From Yoonia vestfoldensis DSM 16212 (GTDB taxonomy: Bacteria > Pseudomonadota > Alphaproteobacteria > Rhodobacterales > Rhodobacteraceae), in NCBI RefSeq assembly GCF_000382265.1, contig NZ_KB907993.1:1-53139 (forward strand): a DNA stretch of 53,139 bases. The letters are read 5' to 3'. The position numbers were made by a program, and so were the translations under genes. This document shows positions 1 to 8,587 of the stretch, piece by piece. The stretch's first letter is position 1. Every line of letters begins with the position of its first letter. Below the pieces are notes generated by a model. It searched no databases. It worked only from the letters and a program-made list of their open reading frames with translations, and was not told where the DNA came from.

Positions 1-10
1 TATACAGCTT

Positions 11-1078
11 CTACTCCAAAACCCGAAAGTTCTCGTGGGTTATGACGCGGAAGTTGTCTGACACCTTGTCGCGGAAGTTTTTCCATTCCTGCGGGATGGT
101 TTCACGCATGAATGCAAGAATGGCGTCGGCAAACTGTTTCTGACTTGGGTAGTATCGATTATGGGTGACGTATTGATGCAAGACGGCCCAAAGCCGCTCA
201 ATCGGATTGAGATGGGGGCAGTAGGTTGGCAGCTGGATCAGATGGATGCGGCAAGCCGTCCTGGCAAGAAAAGCCCTGACATCGGGCCCTTTGTGGTAGG
301 CGGCGTTGTCCCAGATGACATGAATGATGCGCTTGTCGGGGTTGCGGGCCTCGATCTTGGTCAGAAGCTGCGCGGCACTGACCCCATCAACGGTTGTGGG
401 CTCGACAAAAGGTGCATCGAAGGTTTCGAGGTTCACAGCCCCATGAATGTTCACGCGACCACGCCCCGCCGTGCTGAGAACCGCTGGATTTGATCCAACC
501 TTCACCCAGCCAAATGCGGGCTTGGTCTGGTATTCCGGATGCACAGCGTCCGCGAAGTAAACGGCTTCATCTGCTGGCAACTTGCGCATCAGGCGTTCGT
601 ATAGCGCGATAAAGGTTGCCTGTTTTTCCGCTGACGCCACGCGCGGCAGGGGCCGGGGCTTGCGGTATTCAAAGCCCAGGCGGGCCAGGAGCTTGATGCA
701 GCCAGAATTTGAGTAGTCCAGACCAAACTCAGCACAGATATGTGCTCGGATCTCGACCGTCGAGCGACAGAAGCGGTCTTCCAGCCAAGCGCACAACGCA
801 GCCTCCTGTGCCTGCGACATACGGGACTGACCGCCCTTCCAGCCGTCGAGGGCAAGCGAATCCCAGCCAACTTGCAGGTAGGTTTTATGCCAGCCCCGGA
901 TCGTGTCGTCGTCCAGATACAGGAAATCCGAGATCTCCTGGCAGGATTTACCGTCGTCGAGCAGCAGGATCGCATTTGCCCGACGGGCAATACCGTGATC
1001 TTCGCGCTGACGGCGCACGCACGCCTCAAGCTCGATACGGTCTGATGCGGAAAGAAAGCCGGGGCGGATCATAGGCAT
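11..1078 (-). CDS. IS630-family transposase, intact
   Basis: This 355-residue DDE transposase moves the surrounding IS. The N-terminal third is a helix-turn-helix region (about residues 10-130, with CQEISDFLYLDDDTIRGW as a typical recognition-helix segment). The catalytic core carries Asp177 (VYFADAVH), Asp257 (VIWDNAAYH) and Glu294 (HLNPIERLW), the IS630/Tc1-mariner triad. Length is normal and no frameshift is visible, so the copy may still be active. The stop codon lies at the very edge of the proposed IS end. It reads in the same direction as the methyltransferase and the truncated restriction gene and sits downstream of them. Confidence 0.94.
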   Translation of the reverse strand: MPMIRPGFLSASDRIELEACVRRQREDHGIARRANAILLLDDGKSCQEISDFLYLDDDTIRGWHKTYLQVGWDSLALDGWKGGQSRMSQAQEAALCAWLEDRFCRSTVEIRAHICAEFGLDYSNSGCIKLLARLGFEYRKPRPLPRVASAEKQATFIALYERLMRKLPADEAVYFADAVHPEYQTKPAFGWVKVGSNPAVLSTAGRGRVNIHGAVNLETFDAPFVEPTTVDGVSAAQLLTKIEARNPDKRIIHVIWDNAAYHKGPDVRAFLARTACRIHLIQLPTYCPHLNPIERLWAVLHQYVTHNRYYPSQKQFADAILAFMRETIPQEWKNFRDKVSDNFRVITHENFRVLE

Positions 1079-1141
1079 AGCTGAATCGTTTCAAACCCAG
1101 CCGTCAAGACGTCAAATTCGGCTTCTGCAGGACTCGGAGTA
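12..1141 (-). mobile_element. IS630-family insertion sequence (about 1.1 kb)
   Basis: The element contains a single transposase gene and fits the usual 1.1 kb size of IS630 members. The ends are proposed from a shared TACTCC read inward from each side (positions 12-17 on the plus strand, 1141-1136 on the minus strand), followed by a partly matching stretch, and from a TA dinucleotide at each edge, the target IS630 elements duplicate. The match beyond the first six bases is imperfect, so the exact ends are uncertain. The right end lies inside the restriction gene fragment at 1104-1430, which it cuts. Confidence 0.5.
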
Positions 1142-1430
1142 TAACTTTAAATTCGCCAGGGCGAAGATGATGCATCCTTTCGAAACAGACGCGCACGAAA
1201 CTTGCGCATACACCTTCAAAATCGGCACCAGCAGTCTGACCAGGTAGCTTCGTTGCCGTCGTCGCGGGTCCAAGCTGGTCAAGGATAGCTTCTGCAATGT
1301 CACGACTTAGCCTAGATGCCTTGTCTGCATTACTCGGGACACCGGAGTCACTCTTGGTCAAAATACCCCCAAGAAGTGTCGCGTGGAACTCACGCCGTGC
1401 AGTCGTTAGCCAAGCTTCGCTTTCGGTCAT
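1104..1430 (-). pseudogene. Type II restriction endonuclease, N-terminal fragment cut by IS630
   Basis: The ATG at 1430 overlaps the methyltransferase stop in an ATGA, so the two were translationally coupled. The 108-residue product has GQTAGADFE followed by FVRVCFERMHHLRPGEF, a pattern seen near the N-terminus of several type II restriction enzymes that travel with cytosine methyltransferases (NgoBV-like families come to mind, but I cannot fix the family). The last dozen residues appear to be encoded by the IS, then a stop. Such enzymes usually exceed 200 residues, so the catalytic half is missing. Function as a nuclease is very unlikely. The role is inferred mainly from the coupling to the methyltransferase. 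Confidence 0.6.
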
Positions 1431-2413
1431 TTGCCAACGATCCGCAGTGATTTGCGCGCAGAAATCGCTACGCGGACTTGGGTAGCTACAGCTTGCGCAA
1501 CAGGCGGCGGGAACGCATTGCCCACTTGCCGATAAGCAGGTGTTTTCTTGCCAGAGAACTTCCAATCGTCCGTGAACCCTTGCAGTCGCGCTACCATGCG
1601 CACTGTCAGCCGTGGACTACCGACAAAATCCCTCTCCGGCGCCTCGTTGGCAATCCCCATACCATCAACTCCCAGGGTCGCCCAGGCACGTTTGGCACGC
1701 GTCGGCCCGAGGTCTGGACCACCATGTTTTTTTGAACCGCCAACAACTGTAGGCGCAATGTCATCAGCTTGTCTGCTCCACCATGCTGCGCCTCTCCAGC
1801 CATTTTCAGCCATCAGGTCTTGCAATGTCTCGCCAACTGTTTGAGGTGAGGTGCCCGACGATACTGGCCAAAAAAATTGGTCAGCAAACTCTTTGCGTAT
1901 CGCTACGATCACCACTCGCGGGCGCAACTGAGGAACGCCAAAATCAGAGGCATTAAAAAGATGCCAGTCAACATGGTATCCGAGCTTGCTGAGCTGTCGC
2001 TTAAGCTGCTGCCGATAGTCGGCGAAAACAGCGTCAAGGAAGCCGCGAACGTTTTCAATCATGACAGCCTTAGGCTGTATTTCGTCAACCAAGCGTAAAG
2101 CATCAGGGAAAAGGTTACGTTCGTCCGCGTGACCAAGCTGCTTACCGGCGGCTGAAAATGGAGGACAGGGCAGCCCGCCTGCCAGTAAATCAATGCCTTT
2201 AAACGGACGACCGTCAAAACTACCGAGGTCAGCTTGCTCGCCCTGAATTACATTCCAATCAGGTCGATTCAAAAGCAACGTATTACGGCAGTGCTGGTCA
2301 ATTTCAACCAACGCCTCGTGGCTGAAGCCCGCCCGCTCTAATCCCAAAGCTTGCCCGCCAGCCCCAGCGCAAAGTTCCACCGACGTCATTTCAGCAACCA
2401 TTGATCGCTCCAT
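1427..2413 (-). CDS. DNA (cytosine-5-)-methyltransferase, type II
   Basis: The enzyme transfers a methyl group from SAM to C5 of cytosine in a short DNA target. The 328 residues show all main motifs in order: motif I (ELCAGAGGQALGLERAG), motif IV with the catalytic Cys (GGLPCPPFSAAGKQ), motif VI (MIENVRGF), motif VIII (QLRPRVVIVAIR), a variable target-recognition region, and motif X (QVGNAFPPPVAQAV). The listed start gives 328 residues; an ATG four codons in, at 2401, has a better-placed GGAG and may be the true start. Base use is AT-richer than in fabB beside it, suggesting transfer. Its partner nuclease is broken, leaving it as a solitary methyltransferase. Confidence 0.95.
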   Translation of the reverse strand: MERSMVAEMTSVELCAGAGGQALGLERAGFSHEALVEIDQHCRNTLLLNRPDWNVIQGEQADLGSFDGRPFKGIDLLAGGLPCPPFSAAGKQLGHADERNLFPDALRLVDEIQPKAVMIENVRGFLDAVFADYRQQLKRQLSKLGYHVDWHLFNASDFGVPQLRPRVVIVAIRKEFADQFFWPVSSGTSPQTVGETLQDLMAENGWRGAAWWSRQADDIAPTVVGGSKKHGGPDLGPTRAKRAWATLGVDGMGIANEAPERDFVGSPRLTVRMVARLQGFTDDWKFSGKKTPAYRQVGNAFPPPVAQAVATQVRVAISARKSLRIVGK

Positions 2414-2663
2414 CTAATTGTACCTTATCTGTGTAGCATATCCACAATAGACACAAGATATCGCTGCACTGCGCCAATATGTTCACTTAATGTTCTTGAT
2501 AATGCTGAACATTTCATAAAGCAAGCGCCAAGCAGGCCGAGGTATGTGCATCACTGAAAACTAACATTGAAGTCATGTGGGTAGGACCGTCTCCACCCCC
2601 TCCCCCACTTGCCCCCTCGCCTCCTCTCCCCTACACACAACCAAAGCCAGTTAGGGAGGCCGC
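2414..2663. other. Intergenic boundary between the restriction-modification island and fabB
   Basis: No gene is visible. The left part (about 2414-2580) is AT-rich and resembles the methyltransferase region; from about 2585 a C-rich tract begins and the sequence takes on the bias of fabB. A fair Shine-Dalgarno, GGGAGG (2654-2659), precedes the fabB ATG. On the minus strand a TACAAT lies directly upstream of the methyltransferase ATG at 2413, which is one reason to prefer the internal start at 2401. fabA, which commonly precedes fabB in this group, is not here. Confidence 0.5.
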
Positions 2664-3893
2664 ATGCGCCGTGTTGTCATCACCGGGTTGGGGATCGTCT
2701 CGCCCATCGGGAATAATGCCACCGAAGTCACCGCCGCGCTGAAGGCCGGTACGTCCGGCATCGTCGCCAGTGCGGAAATGGCCGAACACGGCTTTCGCAG
2801 CCGCGTGGCCGGCACGCTCAAGATCGACGTGGCCGATCATGTGGACAAGCGCACTTTGCGCTTCATGGGCCCCGGTGCGGCCTATGCCCATATCGCGATG
2901 GGCCAGGCGATTGCCGATGCGGGGCTGACGCCGGACCAGATCGTCAACCCGATGACCGGCCTGATCGCGGGGTCGGGCGGGCCGTCCACCTCGGCCATGT
3001 TCGCCGCCCATAACGTCGTGACCGAAACGGGCGCGACCAAGAGGATCGGGCCTTTTGCGGTGCCCAAATGTATGTCCTCGACCGTCAGCGCGAATCTGGC
3101 GACGGCGCATCAGATCAAGGGGATGAATTTCTCGATCACCTCGGCCTGCTCGACGTCCTTGCATTGCATCGGCATGGCGGCGCAGCAGGTGGCACTTGGC
3201 ACGCAGGACATCATGTTCGCAGGCGGCGGCGAAGAGCTGGACTGGACCCTGTCCTGCCTCTTTGACGCGATGGGGGCGATGTCGTCGAAATACAACGACA
3301 CGCCCGAACGCGCGAGCCGTGCGTTCGACGCAGGCCGCGACGGTTTCGTGATCGCGGGCGGCGGCGCGATGGTGGTGCTGGAAACGTTGGACGGCGCGCT
3401 GGCGCGTGGCGCGAAGATTTACGCCGAGGTGACGGGTTTCAGCGCCACATCCGACGGTGCCGACATGGTCGCCCCCTCCGGTGAAGGCGGCGAACGCGCG
3501 ATGCGCGGGGCGCTGCGCACCCTGCCAGAGGGGCGCAAGATCAGCTATATCAACGCGCATGGCACATCGACCCCCGTGGGCGACGTGGGCGAGGTCGAGG
3601 CCGTGCGCCGCGTCTTTGGCCGTGGTGCGACCCCGCCGATCAGTTCGACCAAATCGATGACCGGCCACAGCCAGGGTGCGACAGGCGCACAAGAAGCGAT
3701 CTATTGCCTCCTGATGTTACAGGACGATTTCATCGCGCCTTCGATCAACGTGGAAACACTGGACCCCGCGCTTGATCCGGCGGAAATTGCGACGGTACGT
3801 GTGGACGATGCGGGGCTGGATACGGTGATGACCAATTCCTTCGGCTTTGGCGGGACCAACGGGTCGATGCTGTTGTCGAAATATCAAGGGTAA
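2664..3893 (+). CDS. fabB: Beta-ketoacyl-ACP synthase I (FabB)
   Basis: FabB condenses malonyl-ACP with acyl-ACP in type II fatty acid synthesis and is needed to elongate cis-unsaturated acyl chains. The 409-residue protein has the KAS triad Cys162 (ITSACSTS), His299 ([12 protein letters not shown]) and His335 ([15 protein letters not shown]), plus the C-terminal [11 protein letters not shown] glycine loop. Length is normal for FabB. The stop is followed four bases later by fabI, so the two form an operon. In related bacteria fabA usually sits just upstream; here that place is taken by foreign DNA, so the promoter may have changed. Confidence 0.96.
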   Translation: MRRVVITGLGIVSPIGNNATEVTAALKAGTSGIVASAEMAEHGFRSRVAGTLKIDVADHVDKRTLRFMGPGAAYAHIAMGQAIADAGLTPDQIVNPMTGLIAGSGGPSTSAMFAAHNVVTETGATKRIGPFAVPKCMSSTVSANLATAHQIKGMNFSITSACSTSLHCIGMAAQQVALGTQDIMFAGGGEELDWTLSCLFDAMGAMSSKYNDTPERASRAFDAGRDGFVIAGGGAMVVLETLDGALARGAKIYAEVTGFSATSDGADMVAPSGEGGERAMRGALRTLPEGRKISYINAHGTSTPVGDVGEVEAVRRVFGRGATPPISSTKSMTGHSQGATGAQEAIYCLLMLQDDFIAPSINVETLDPALDPAEIATVRVDDAGLDTVMTNSFGFGGTNGSMLLSKYQG

Positions 3894-3897
3894 GACA

Positions 3898-4689
3898 ATG
3901 ACGATCACATTGCAGGGCAAACGCGGGCTGATCATGGGCGTCGCGAACGAGCGCTCGATCGCCTGGGGCATCGCCAAGGCCATGGCCGAGGCGGGCGCGC
4001 AGCTGGCGTTTTCCTATCAGGGCGAGGCTTTTGGCAAGCGTCTGGAACCGCTTGCGCAATCGGTAGGCTCGGACATCATGGTCGATGTCGATGTGACCGA
4101 TGATGCCAGCATGGATGCGGCCTTCGCCCTGCTCAAGGACCGCTGGGGCACGCTTGATTTCGTGGTCCATGCCATCGCCTTTTCCGACAAGACCGAACTG
4201 ACGGGCCGTTTCATCAACACCAGCCGCGAGAATTTCAAGAATTCGCTGGCGATCTCCTGCTATTCCTTCATCGACGTGGCGGCACGCGCCTCTGCGATGA
4301 TGCCCGACGGCGGCACGTTGCTGACGCTGACCTATCAGGGATCGAACCGCGTCACCCCGTTCTACAACGTCATGGGTGTCGCCAAGGCCGCACTCGAATC
4401 CGCGACCCGCTATCTGGCCAACGACCTTGGCCCCCAAGGCATCCGCGTCAACGCGATCAGCCCCGGCCCGATGAAAACGCTGGCAGGGGCCGCGATCGGC
4501 GGGGCGCGCAAGACCTACAAGCACACGGAAATGAACACGCCGCTGCGCGCGAATGCCACGCTCGAGGCCGTGGGGGGCACCGCCGTCTATCTCGCATCCG
4601 ACGCGGGCGCCTGTACGACGGGCGAGATCATCCGCGTCGATGGCGGTTTCCACGTCTTGGGAATGCCGCAGCCCGACCATCTGGTCTGA
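3898..4689 (+). CDS. fabI: Enoyl-ACP reductase (NADH), FabI
   Basis: FabI reduces trans-2-enoyl-ACP in the last step of each fatty acid elongation cycle. The 263-residue protein is a short-chain dehydrogenase with the FabI-type cofactor site (GLIMGVANERSIAWGIA). The catalytic residues Tyr146, Tyr156 and Lys163 have the same numbers as in the E. coli enzyme (LTYQGSN and FYNVMGVAK). The C-terminus IIRVDGGFHVLG is typical. The ATG at 3898 was chosen because it gives this numbering and follows the fabB stop by four bases; longer in-frame extensions would overlap fabB. A strong hairpin follows. Confidence 0.96.
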   Translation: MTITLQGKRGLIMGVANERSIAWGIAKAMAEAGAQLAFSYQGEAFGKRLEPLAQSVGSDIMVDVDVTDDASMDAAFALLKDRWGTLDFVVHAIAFSDKTELTGRFINTSRENFKNSLAISCYSFIDVAARASAMMPDGGTLLTLTYQGSNRVTPFYNVMGVAKAALESATRYLANDLGPQGIRVNAISPGPMKTLAGAAIGGARKTYKHTEMNTPLRANATLEAVGGTAVYLASDAGACTTGEIIRVDGGFHVLGMPQPDHLV

Positions 4690-4720
4690 CCTGCAGCTTC
4701 TTATTTCCCCAAATACTCGC

Positions 4721-4753
4721 GGGCGTGTCGGGGGCGGCGCCCCCGACACGCCC
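4721..4753 (+). terminator. Strong hairpin after fabI, likely bidirectional terminator
   Basis: The left arm GGGCGTGTCGGGGGC (4721-4735) pairs perfectly with 4739-4753 across a three-base loop, giving a 15-bp GC-rich stem. It lies between the convergent fabI and slyD-like genes. No long T-run follows, so termination efficiency is inferred. Confidence 0.7.
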
Positions 4754-4769
4754 CGGACTTGATCCGGGG
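4751..4769. repeat. Dispersed palindromic repeat, copy 1
   Basis: CCCCGGACTTGATCCGGGG is a 7-bp inverted repeat around CTTGA. A close relative sits at 13346-13364 (CCCCGGGCCTGACCCGGGG), also followed by CCTC. Short palindromes of this kind are known from many alphaproteobacterial genomes. The upstream AAATACTCGCGGG (4711-4723) also recurs in variant form elsewhere in the window. Confidence 0.6.
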
Positions 4770-4783
4770 CCTCCCCTGCCGCC

Positions 4784-5218
4784 TCAAGCAGCCTTGATCG
4801 CCACAACCTCGACCGCGAACGTCAGATCCTTGCCCGCCAGCGGATGGTTGGCGTCCAGCATCACCTCGGTCTCGGTCACTTCCGCGACCGTCACCGGCAC
4901 GACCTGCCCCTGCGGGGTCTGCATCTGCAACTGCGTGCCGGGGTCAAGCGGGATATCGGCGGGGATATTGTCGCGCGGCACGGCCTGCTGGGCTTCGGGG
5001 TTGTGGTCGCCGTAAGCGTCCGCACAGGGCACAAGCACGGTCTTTTTCTCGCCCACGGTCATGCCGGGGATCGCAGCGTCAAGTCCGGGGATGATCTGGC
5101 CGGACCCGACCACGAATTCCAGAGGATCACGCCCCGCAGAGCTGTCGAATGTCACCCCGTCCTGCAGGGTCCCGGTGTAATGGATCTGGACGGTATCGCC
5201 CGCTTTGGCCTGTGTCAT
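4784..5218 (-). CDS. FKBP-type peptidyl-prolyl cis-trans isomerase, SlyD-like
   Basis: This is a cytoplasmic prolyl isomerase/chaperone of 144 residues. The FKBP half opens with GDTVQIHYTGTLQDG and VTFDSS and continues with PLEFVVGSGQIIPGLDAAIPGM. An insert-in-flap region (about residues 70-125, ending near LDANHPLAGKDLTF) is the SlyD hallmark; LAGKDLTFAVEV closes the FKBP fold. The His/Cys-rich metal-binding tail of E. coli SlyD is absent, as in many relatives. It is transcribed towards fabI and stands alone. Confidence 0.9.
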   Translation of the reverse strand: MTQAKAGDTVQIHYTGTLQDGVTFDSSAGRDPLEFVVGSGQIIPGLDAAIPGMTVGEKKTVLVPCADAYGDHNPEAQQAVPRDNIPADIPLDPGTQLQMQTPQGQVVPVTVAEVTETEVMLDANHPLAGKDLTFAVEVVAIKAA

Positions 5219-5347
5219 GGCGTCTTTCCTTTCGTTTTCTCAATAAATCGCAGTCCCAACCTAGGAAAGCTTGCCTTCGATTGCAAACCGCTTTGCCTCT
5301 TTTCGCTGGGACCGCGCTGTGCCAAGTTCGCGCCGAAGGGGGCCGCC

Positions 5348-6025
5348 ATGCCGATCAGAGCTTGCGTTTTTGATGCCTATGGCACGTTGTTTGACGTGAA
5401 TGCGGCGGCGGCGAAGGCTGCCGAAGACCCCGCCTATCCGGGGCTTGCGACCGTCTGGCCCGCCCTTGCGCGCGACTGGCGGCGCAAGCAGTTGGAATAC
5501 ACATGGCTGCGCGCCGTGGCAGACAGGCACTGCGATTTCTGGCAGGTCACGCAGGATGGTCTGGACTGGGCGATGGAGGCGCAAGCGCTGGGTGATCCCG
5601 CGTTGCGTGCCCGTCTGCTGACGCTCTACCGGCAGCTTCCGACATATCCGGAGGTGCCTTTGATGCTGGCAGCCCTCAAGGCGCGGGGGTTTGCCACCGC
5701 GATCCTGTCGAACGGATCACCCGACATGCTGGACGCCGCCGTCACCTCTGCGGGCATCGCGCCGCAGCTTGATGCGGTCCTGAGTGTGCAAAGCGTGGGT
5801 GTCTTCAAACCGCATGCTCGCGTCTACGATCTGGTCGGTGCGCATTTCGACTGTGCCAAGGATCAGGTGCTTTTCGTGTCCTCCAACGGCTGGGATGCGG
5901 CGGGGGCTGCGGCCTATGGGTTCCGCACGGTCTGGGTCAACCGCAGCGGCGATCCGATGGACAGACTCTACGCCCGGCCGCACCATACCCTTCCCGATCT
6001 TGTCACCATACCGGAGCTTATCTGA
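5348..6025 (+). CDS. Haloacid dehalogenase, type II (L-2-haloacid dehalogenase-like)
   Basis: A HAD-superfamily hydrolase of 225 residues. Known type II enzymes convert (S)-2-haloacids to (R)-2-hydroxyacids through an aspartyl ester. The nucleophile is Asp9 (VFDAYGTLFD), motif II is Ser121-Asn122 (ILSNGSPDML), the conserved lysine is Lys154 (GVFKPHARVY), and SSNGWDAAGA (178-187) is the family's motif IV region. The ATG at 5348 gives the expected N-terminus. Its TGA overlaps the next ATG (TGATG), making it the first gene of a five-gene coupled operon. The true substrate is unknown; many annotated members act on other small acids or phosphates. Confidence 0.88.
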   Translation: MPIRACVFDAYGTLFDVNAAAAKAAEDPAYPGLATVWPALARDWRRKQLEYTWLRAVADRHCDFWQVTQDGLDWAMEAQALGDPALRARLLTLYRQLPTYPEVPLMLAALKARGFATAILSNGSPDMLDAAVTSAGIAPQLDAVLSVQSVGVFKPHARVYDLVGAHFDCAKDQVLFVSSNGWDAAGAAAYGFRTVWVNRSGDPMDRLYARPHHTLPDLVTIPELI

Positions 6026-6843
6026 TGCCGCATTTTACCACGCCTGACGGTACAGCGCTGCATTACACCGATGCAGGCACCGGTCTGCCGATCATCGCGC
6101 TGGCCGGGCTCACGCGCAACGGCGCGGATTTCGACCATGTCGCGCCGCATCTGCCCGTGCGCCTGATCCGGCCCGATTATCGCGGGCGCGGGCAATCGGA
6201 CTGGGCCGATCCGGTGACCTATACGATCCCGCAAGAGGCCGCCGACGTGCTGGCGCTGATGGATCATCTGGGGCTGGACCGGGCGGCGGTGCTTGGCACC
6301 TCGCGCGGGGGGCTGATCGCGATGATGCTGGCCGTGACCGCCAAGGAAAGGCTGATCGGGGTCGCGCTGAACGATATCGGGCCGGACATCGCGCCGGCGG
6401 GTCTGGCTGTCATCAAGGATTACATCGGCCGCAATCCCGCGCAGAAAACCTATGTCGCGGCCGCCGCAGCGCGCGCAAAGCTCTGGACGCATTTCACAGG
6501 CGTCCCGATGGACCGCTGGCTGGCCGAGGTGCAGGCGCATTACGCAGAGACCCCCGACGGGCTGGTGATCCGCTATGACCCCCGCCTGCGCGATGCGGTG
6601 CTGGCGGCGGGCGCGCAGCCGGTGCCGGACCTTTGGCCGCTGTTCGACGCGTTGCAAGGTCTGCCGCTGGCCCTGATCCGTGGCGCGAATTCCGACCTGT
6701 TGACGATACAGACGGCGGACGAGATGACCCGCCGCCGCCCCGACATGATCCGCGCCGATGTGCCGGGGCGCGGGCATGTGCCGTTTCTGGATGAACCACA
6801 GGCGCTGGATGCGCTGCATGCATGGCTGGAGAAAATGCAATGA
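6025..6843 (+). CDS. Alpha/beta hydrolase (first of three)
   Basis: This 272-residue alpha/beta hydrolase has an oxyanion-loop region near LAGLTRNG, the nucleophile elbow GTSRGG with Ser93, and the catalytic His251 in GRGHVPFLDEP close to the C-terminus. The acid is probably the Asp in the RGANSDLLT stretch. It lacks a signal peptide and is likely cytoplasmic. Start and stop overlap both neighbours (TGATG with the dehalogenase, ATGA with the dehydratase). The substrate cannot be told from sequence. Confidence 0.88.
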   Translation: MPHFTTPDGTALHYTDAGTGLPIIALAGLTRNGADFDHVAPHLPVRLIRPDYRGRGQSDWADPVTYTIPQEAADVLALMDHLGLDRAAVLGTSRGGLIAMMLAVTAKERLIGVALNDIGPDIAPAGLAVIKDYIGRNPAQKTYVAAAAARAKLWTHFTGVPMDRWLAEVQAHYAETPDGLVIRYDPRLRDAVLAAGAQPVPDLWPLFDALQGLPLALIRGANSDLLTIQTADEMTRRRPDMIRADVPGRGHVPFLDEPQALDALHAWLEKMQ

Positions 6844-7802
6844 ATATCGAGATGATCCGCGCGGCGGCAGAACGGCTCGCAGGCCATGCGCGGCGCACGC
6901 CGATCCTGACCTCGCCGTTTCTGGATGCGATCGCAGGGCGGCGTGTGTTCGTCAAAGCCGAATGCCTGCAGCATACCGGATCGTTCAAGTTCCGGGGTGG
7001 CTGGTCGGCGGTCTCGGCGCTGTCGCCCGCCGCGCTGCAAAAGGGCGTGATCGCCTTTTCCAGTGGCAACCATGCGCAAGGCGTGGCCTTGGCCGCGCGC
7101 AGCCATGGTGCGCCCGCCGTCATCATCATGCCCGCCGATGCGCCCGCGGTAAAAATCGCCAACACCCGCGCCTTGGGGGCCGAGGTCGTGCTTTACGATC
7201 GCGCGACCGAGGATCGTGACGCCATGGGTGACAGGCTGGCAGGAGATCGGGGGTTGACGCTGATCAAGCCGTACGACGAACCGCAAGTCATCGCGGGCCA
7301 AGGCACCTGCGGGCTCGAAATCGCATCCGAGATGACCGCTTTGGGCGTGACCCGCGCCGATGTGATGGTCTGTTGCGGTGGTGGCGGGCTGACCTCCGGC
7401 ATCGCACTGGCACTGGCCGCCGATGCACCCGGCCTGCGCGCGCGGCCGGTGGAACCCGAGGGCTTTGACGATGTGGCACGCTCTCTTGCAAGTGGGCACA
7501 TTGAACGCAACGCGCGGCTGTCCGGCTCGCTTTGCGATGCGATCGTCACACCGCAGCCGGGTGATCTGACCTTTCCGATCATGCAGAAACATTGCGGGCC
7601 GGGGGTTGTCGTGACCGAGGATCAGGCCTTGCAAGCGATGGCGCTGGCCTTTGACCGGCTGAAAATCGTGCTAGAACCGGGCGGTGCCGTGGCGCTGGCG
7701 GCGGCGCTGTTCCATCCGGACGCCAGTGAAGGCGATGCGGTGATCGCGGTGGCGACCGGCGGTAATGTCGATCCCGCGATGTTCGCGCGGGCGCTCGCCT
7801 GA
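6840..7802 (+). CDS. PLP-dependent threonine/serine dehydratase-like enzyme
   Basis: A fold-type II PLP enzyme of 320 residues, the size of single-domain catabolic threonine ammonia-lyases without the regulatory ACT domain. Lys50 (HTGSFKFRGG) should form the Schiff base; SSGNHAQGVAL (74-84) grips the carboxylate, and the glycine-rich CCGGGGLTSG (178-187) binds the PLP phosphate. The start at 6840 was preferred to one 18 bases upstream because it gives an ATGA overlap with the hydrolase stop. Related enzymes act on threonine, serine, hydroxyaspartate or ectoine derivatives, so the substrate is open. Confidence 0.88.
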   Translation: MNIEMIRAAAERLAGHARRTPILTSPFLDAIAGRRVFVKAECLQHTGSFKFRGGWSAVSALSPAALQKGVIAFSSGNHAQGVALAARSHGAPAVIIMPADAPAVKIANTRALGAEVVLYDRATEDRDAMGDRLAGDRGLTLIKPYDEPQVIAGQGTCGLEIASEMTALGVTRADVMVCCGGGGLTSGIALALAADAPGLRARPVEPEGFDDVARSLASGHIERNARLSGSLCDAIVTPQPGDLTFPIMQKHCGPGVVVTEDQALQAMALAFDRLKIVLEPGGAVALAAALFHPDASEGDAVIAVATGGNVDPAMFARALA

Positions 7803-8587
7803 TGCAGGTCGTCCGCGACGGCGTGGCGCTGGATTATGATGTCAGCGGGCCGGATACTGGCGCGCCTGTCGTCTTTGCAAATGCGCTGGGAACGACTCGC
7901 GCGATCTGGGATCAGGTGGTGGCAGACCTGCCCGCAGGTCTGCGGATCATCCGCTATGACATGCGCGGGCATGGCGCGTCCGATGCGCCGGACGGCCCGT
8001 ACAGCATGGGCCAGCTGGTCAGCGATGCCGAGGCGGTTTGCGATGCCGCAGGTGCGCGCGATGCCATGTTCATTGGCCTGTCCGTCGGCGGGATGGTCGC
8101 GCAGGGGCTGGCGGTCAAACGCCCCGACCTGATCCGCGCGCTGGTGCTGTCCAACACCGCCGCCAAGATCGGGAACCCGAAACTCTGGCAGGACCGGATC
8201 GACACGGTACGCGCCAAGGGGCTGACGGCCCTGTCCGACGCCGTTCTGCAACGCTGGTTCGCGCGCGGTTTCTACGGCTCGCCCGGGATGCAGCCGTGGC
8301 GCGCGATGCTGGAAAGCACGCCCGTTGCTGGCTACACCGGCACCTGTGCCGCGATTGCAGGCACCGATTTCTACACCCCGACCGCGGGCCTGCGCATCCC
8401 GACGCTGGGGATCGCGGGGATCGACGATGGATCGACGCCGCCCGACCTTGTGCGCGAAACGGTCGATCTGATCCCCGGATCCCAGTTCGTGCTGATGCGG
8501 CGCGTGGGCCATCTGCCTTGCGTCGAGGACCCCGCAACCTATGCCGCGCATCTGGCGGATTTCATGAAAGCTGTCGGCCATGTCTGA
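7802..8587 (+). CDS. 3-Oxoadipate enol-lactonase-like alpha/beta hydrolase (PcaD family)
   Basis: This 261-residue protein resembles PcaD, which opens 3-oxoadipate enol-lactone in the beta-ketoadipate pathway. The whole N-terminal half is PcaD-like: FANALGTTRAIWDQVV, RYDMRGHGASD and the nucleophile elbow IGLSVGGMVAQ with Ser94, then His237 in RVGHLPCVEDP. No other pca gene (pcaB, pcaC, pcaGH) is in the window, so the symbol is withheld; it may serve the operon's own pathway. TGATG coupling joins it to the dehydratase and an 8-base overlap to the next hydrolase. Confidence 0.82.
   Translation: MQVVRDGVALDYDVSGPDTGAPVVFANALGTTRAIWDQVVADLPAGLRIIRYDMRGHGASDAPDGPYSMGQLVSDAEAVCDAAGARDAMFIGLSVGGMVAQGLAVKRPDLIRALVLSNTAAKIGNPKLWQDRIDTVRAKGLTALSDAVLQRWFARGFYGSPGMQPWRAMLESTPVAGYTGTCAAIAGTDFYTPTAGLRIPTLGIAGIDDGSTPPDLVRETVDLIPGSQFVLMRRVGHLPCVEDPATYAAHLADFMKAVGHV

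Noticed and set aside
2631..3692. Minus-strand frame of 353 codons opposite fabB
   Set aside because: Arg/His/Gly-rich low-complexity translation; fabB on the other strand has all catalytic motifs.
7802..8587. Naming the hydrolase pcaD outright
   Set aside because: Similarity is good, but no other beta-ketoadipate pathway gene is present and the gene is locked into an unrelated operon.
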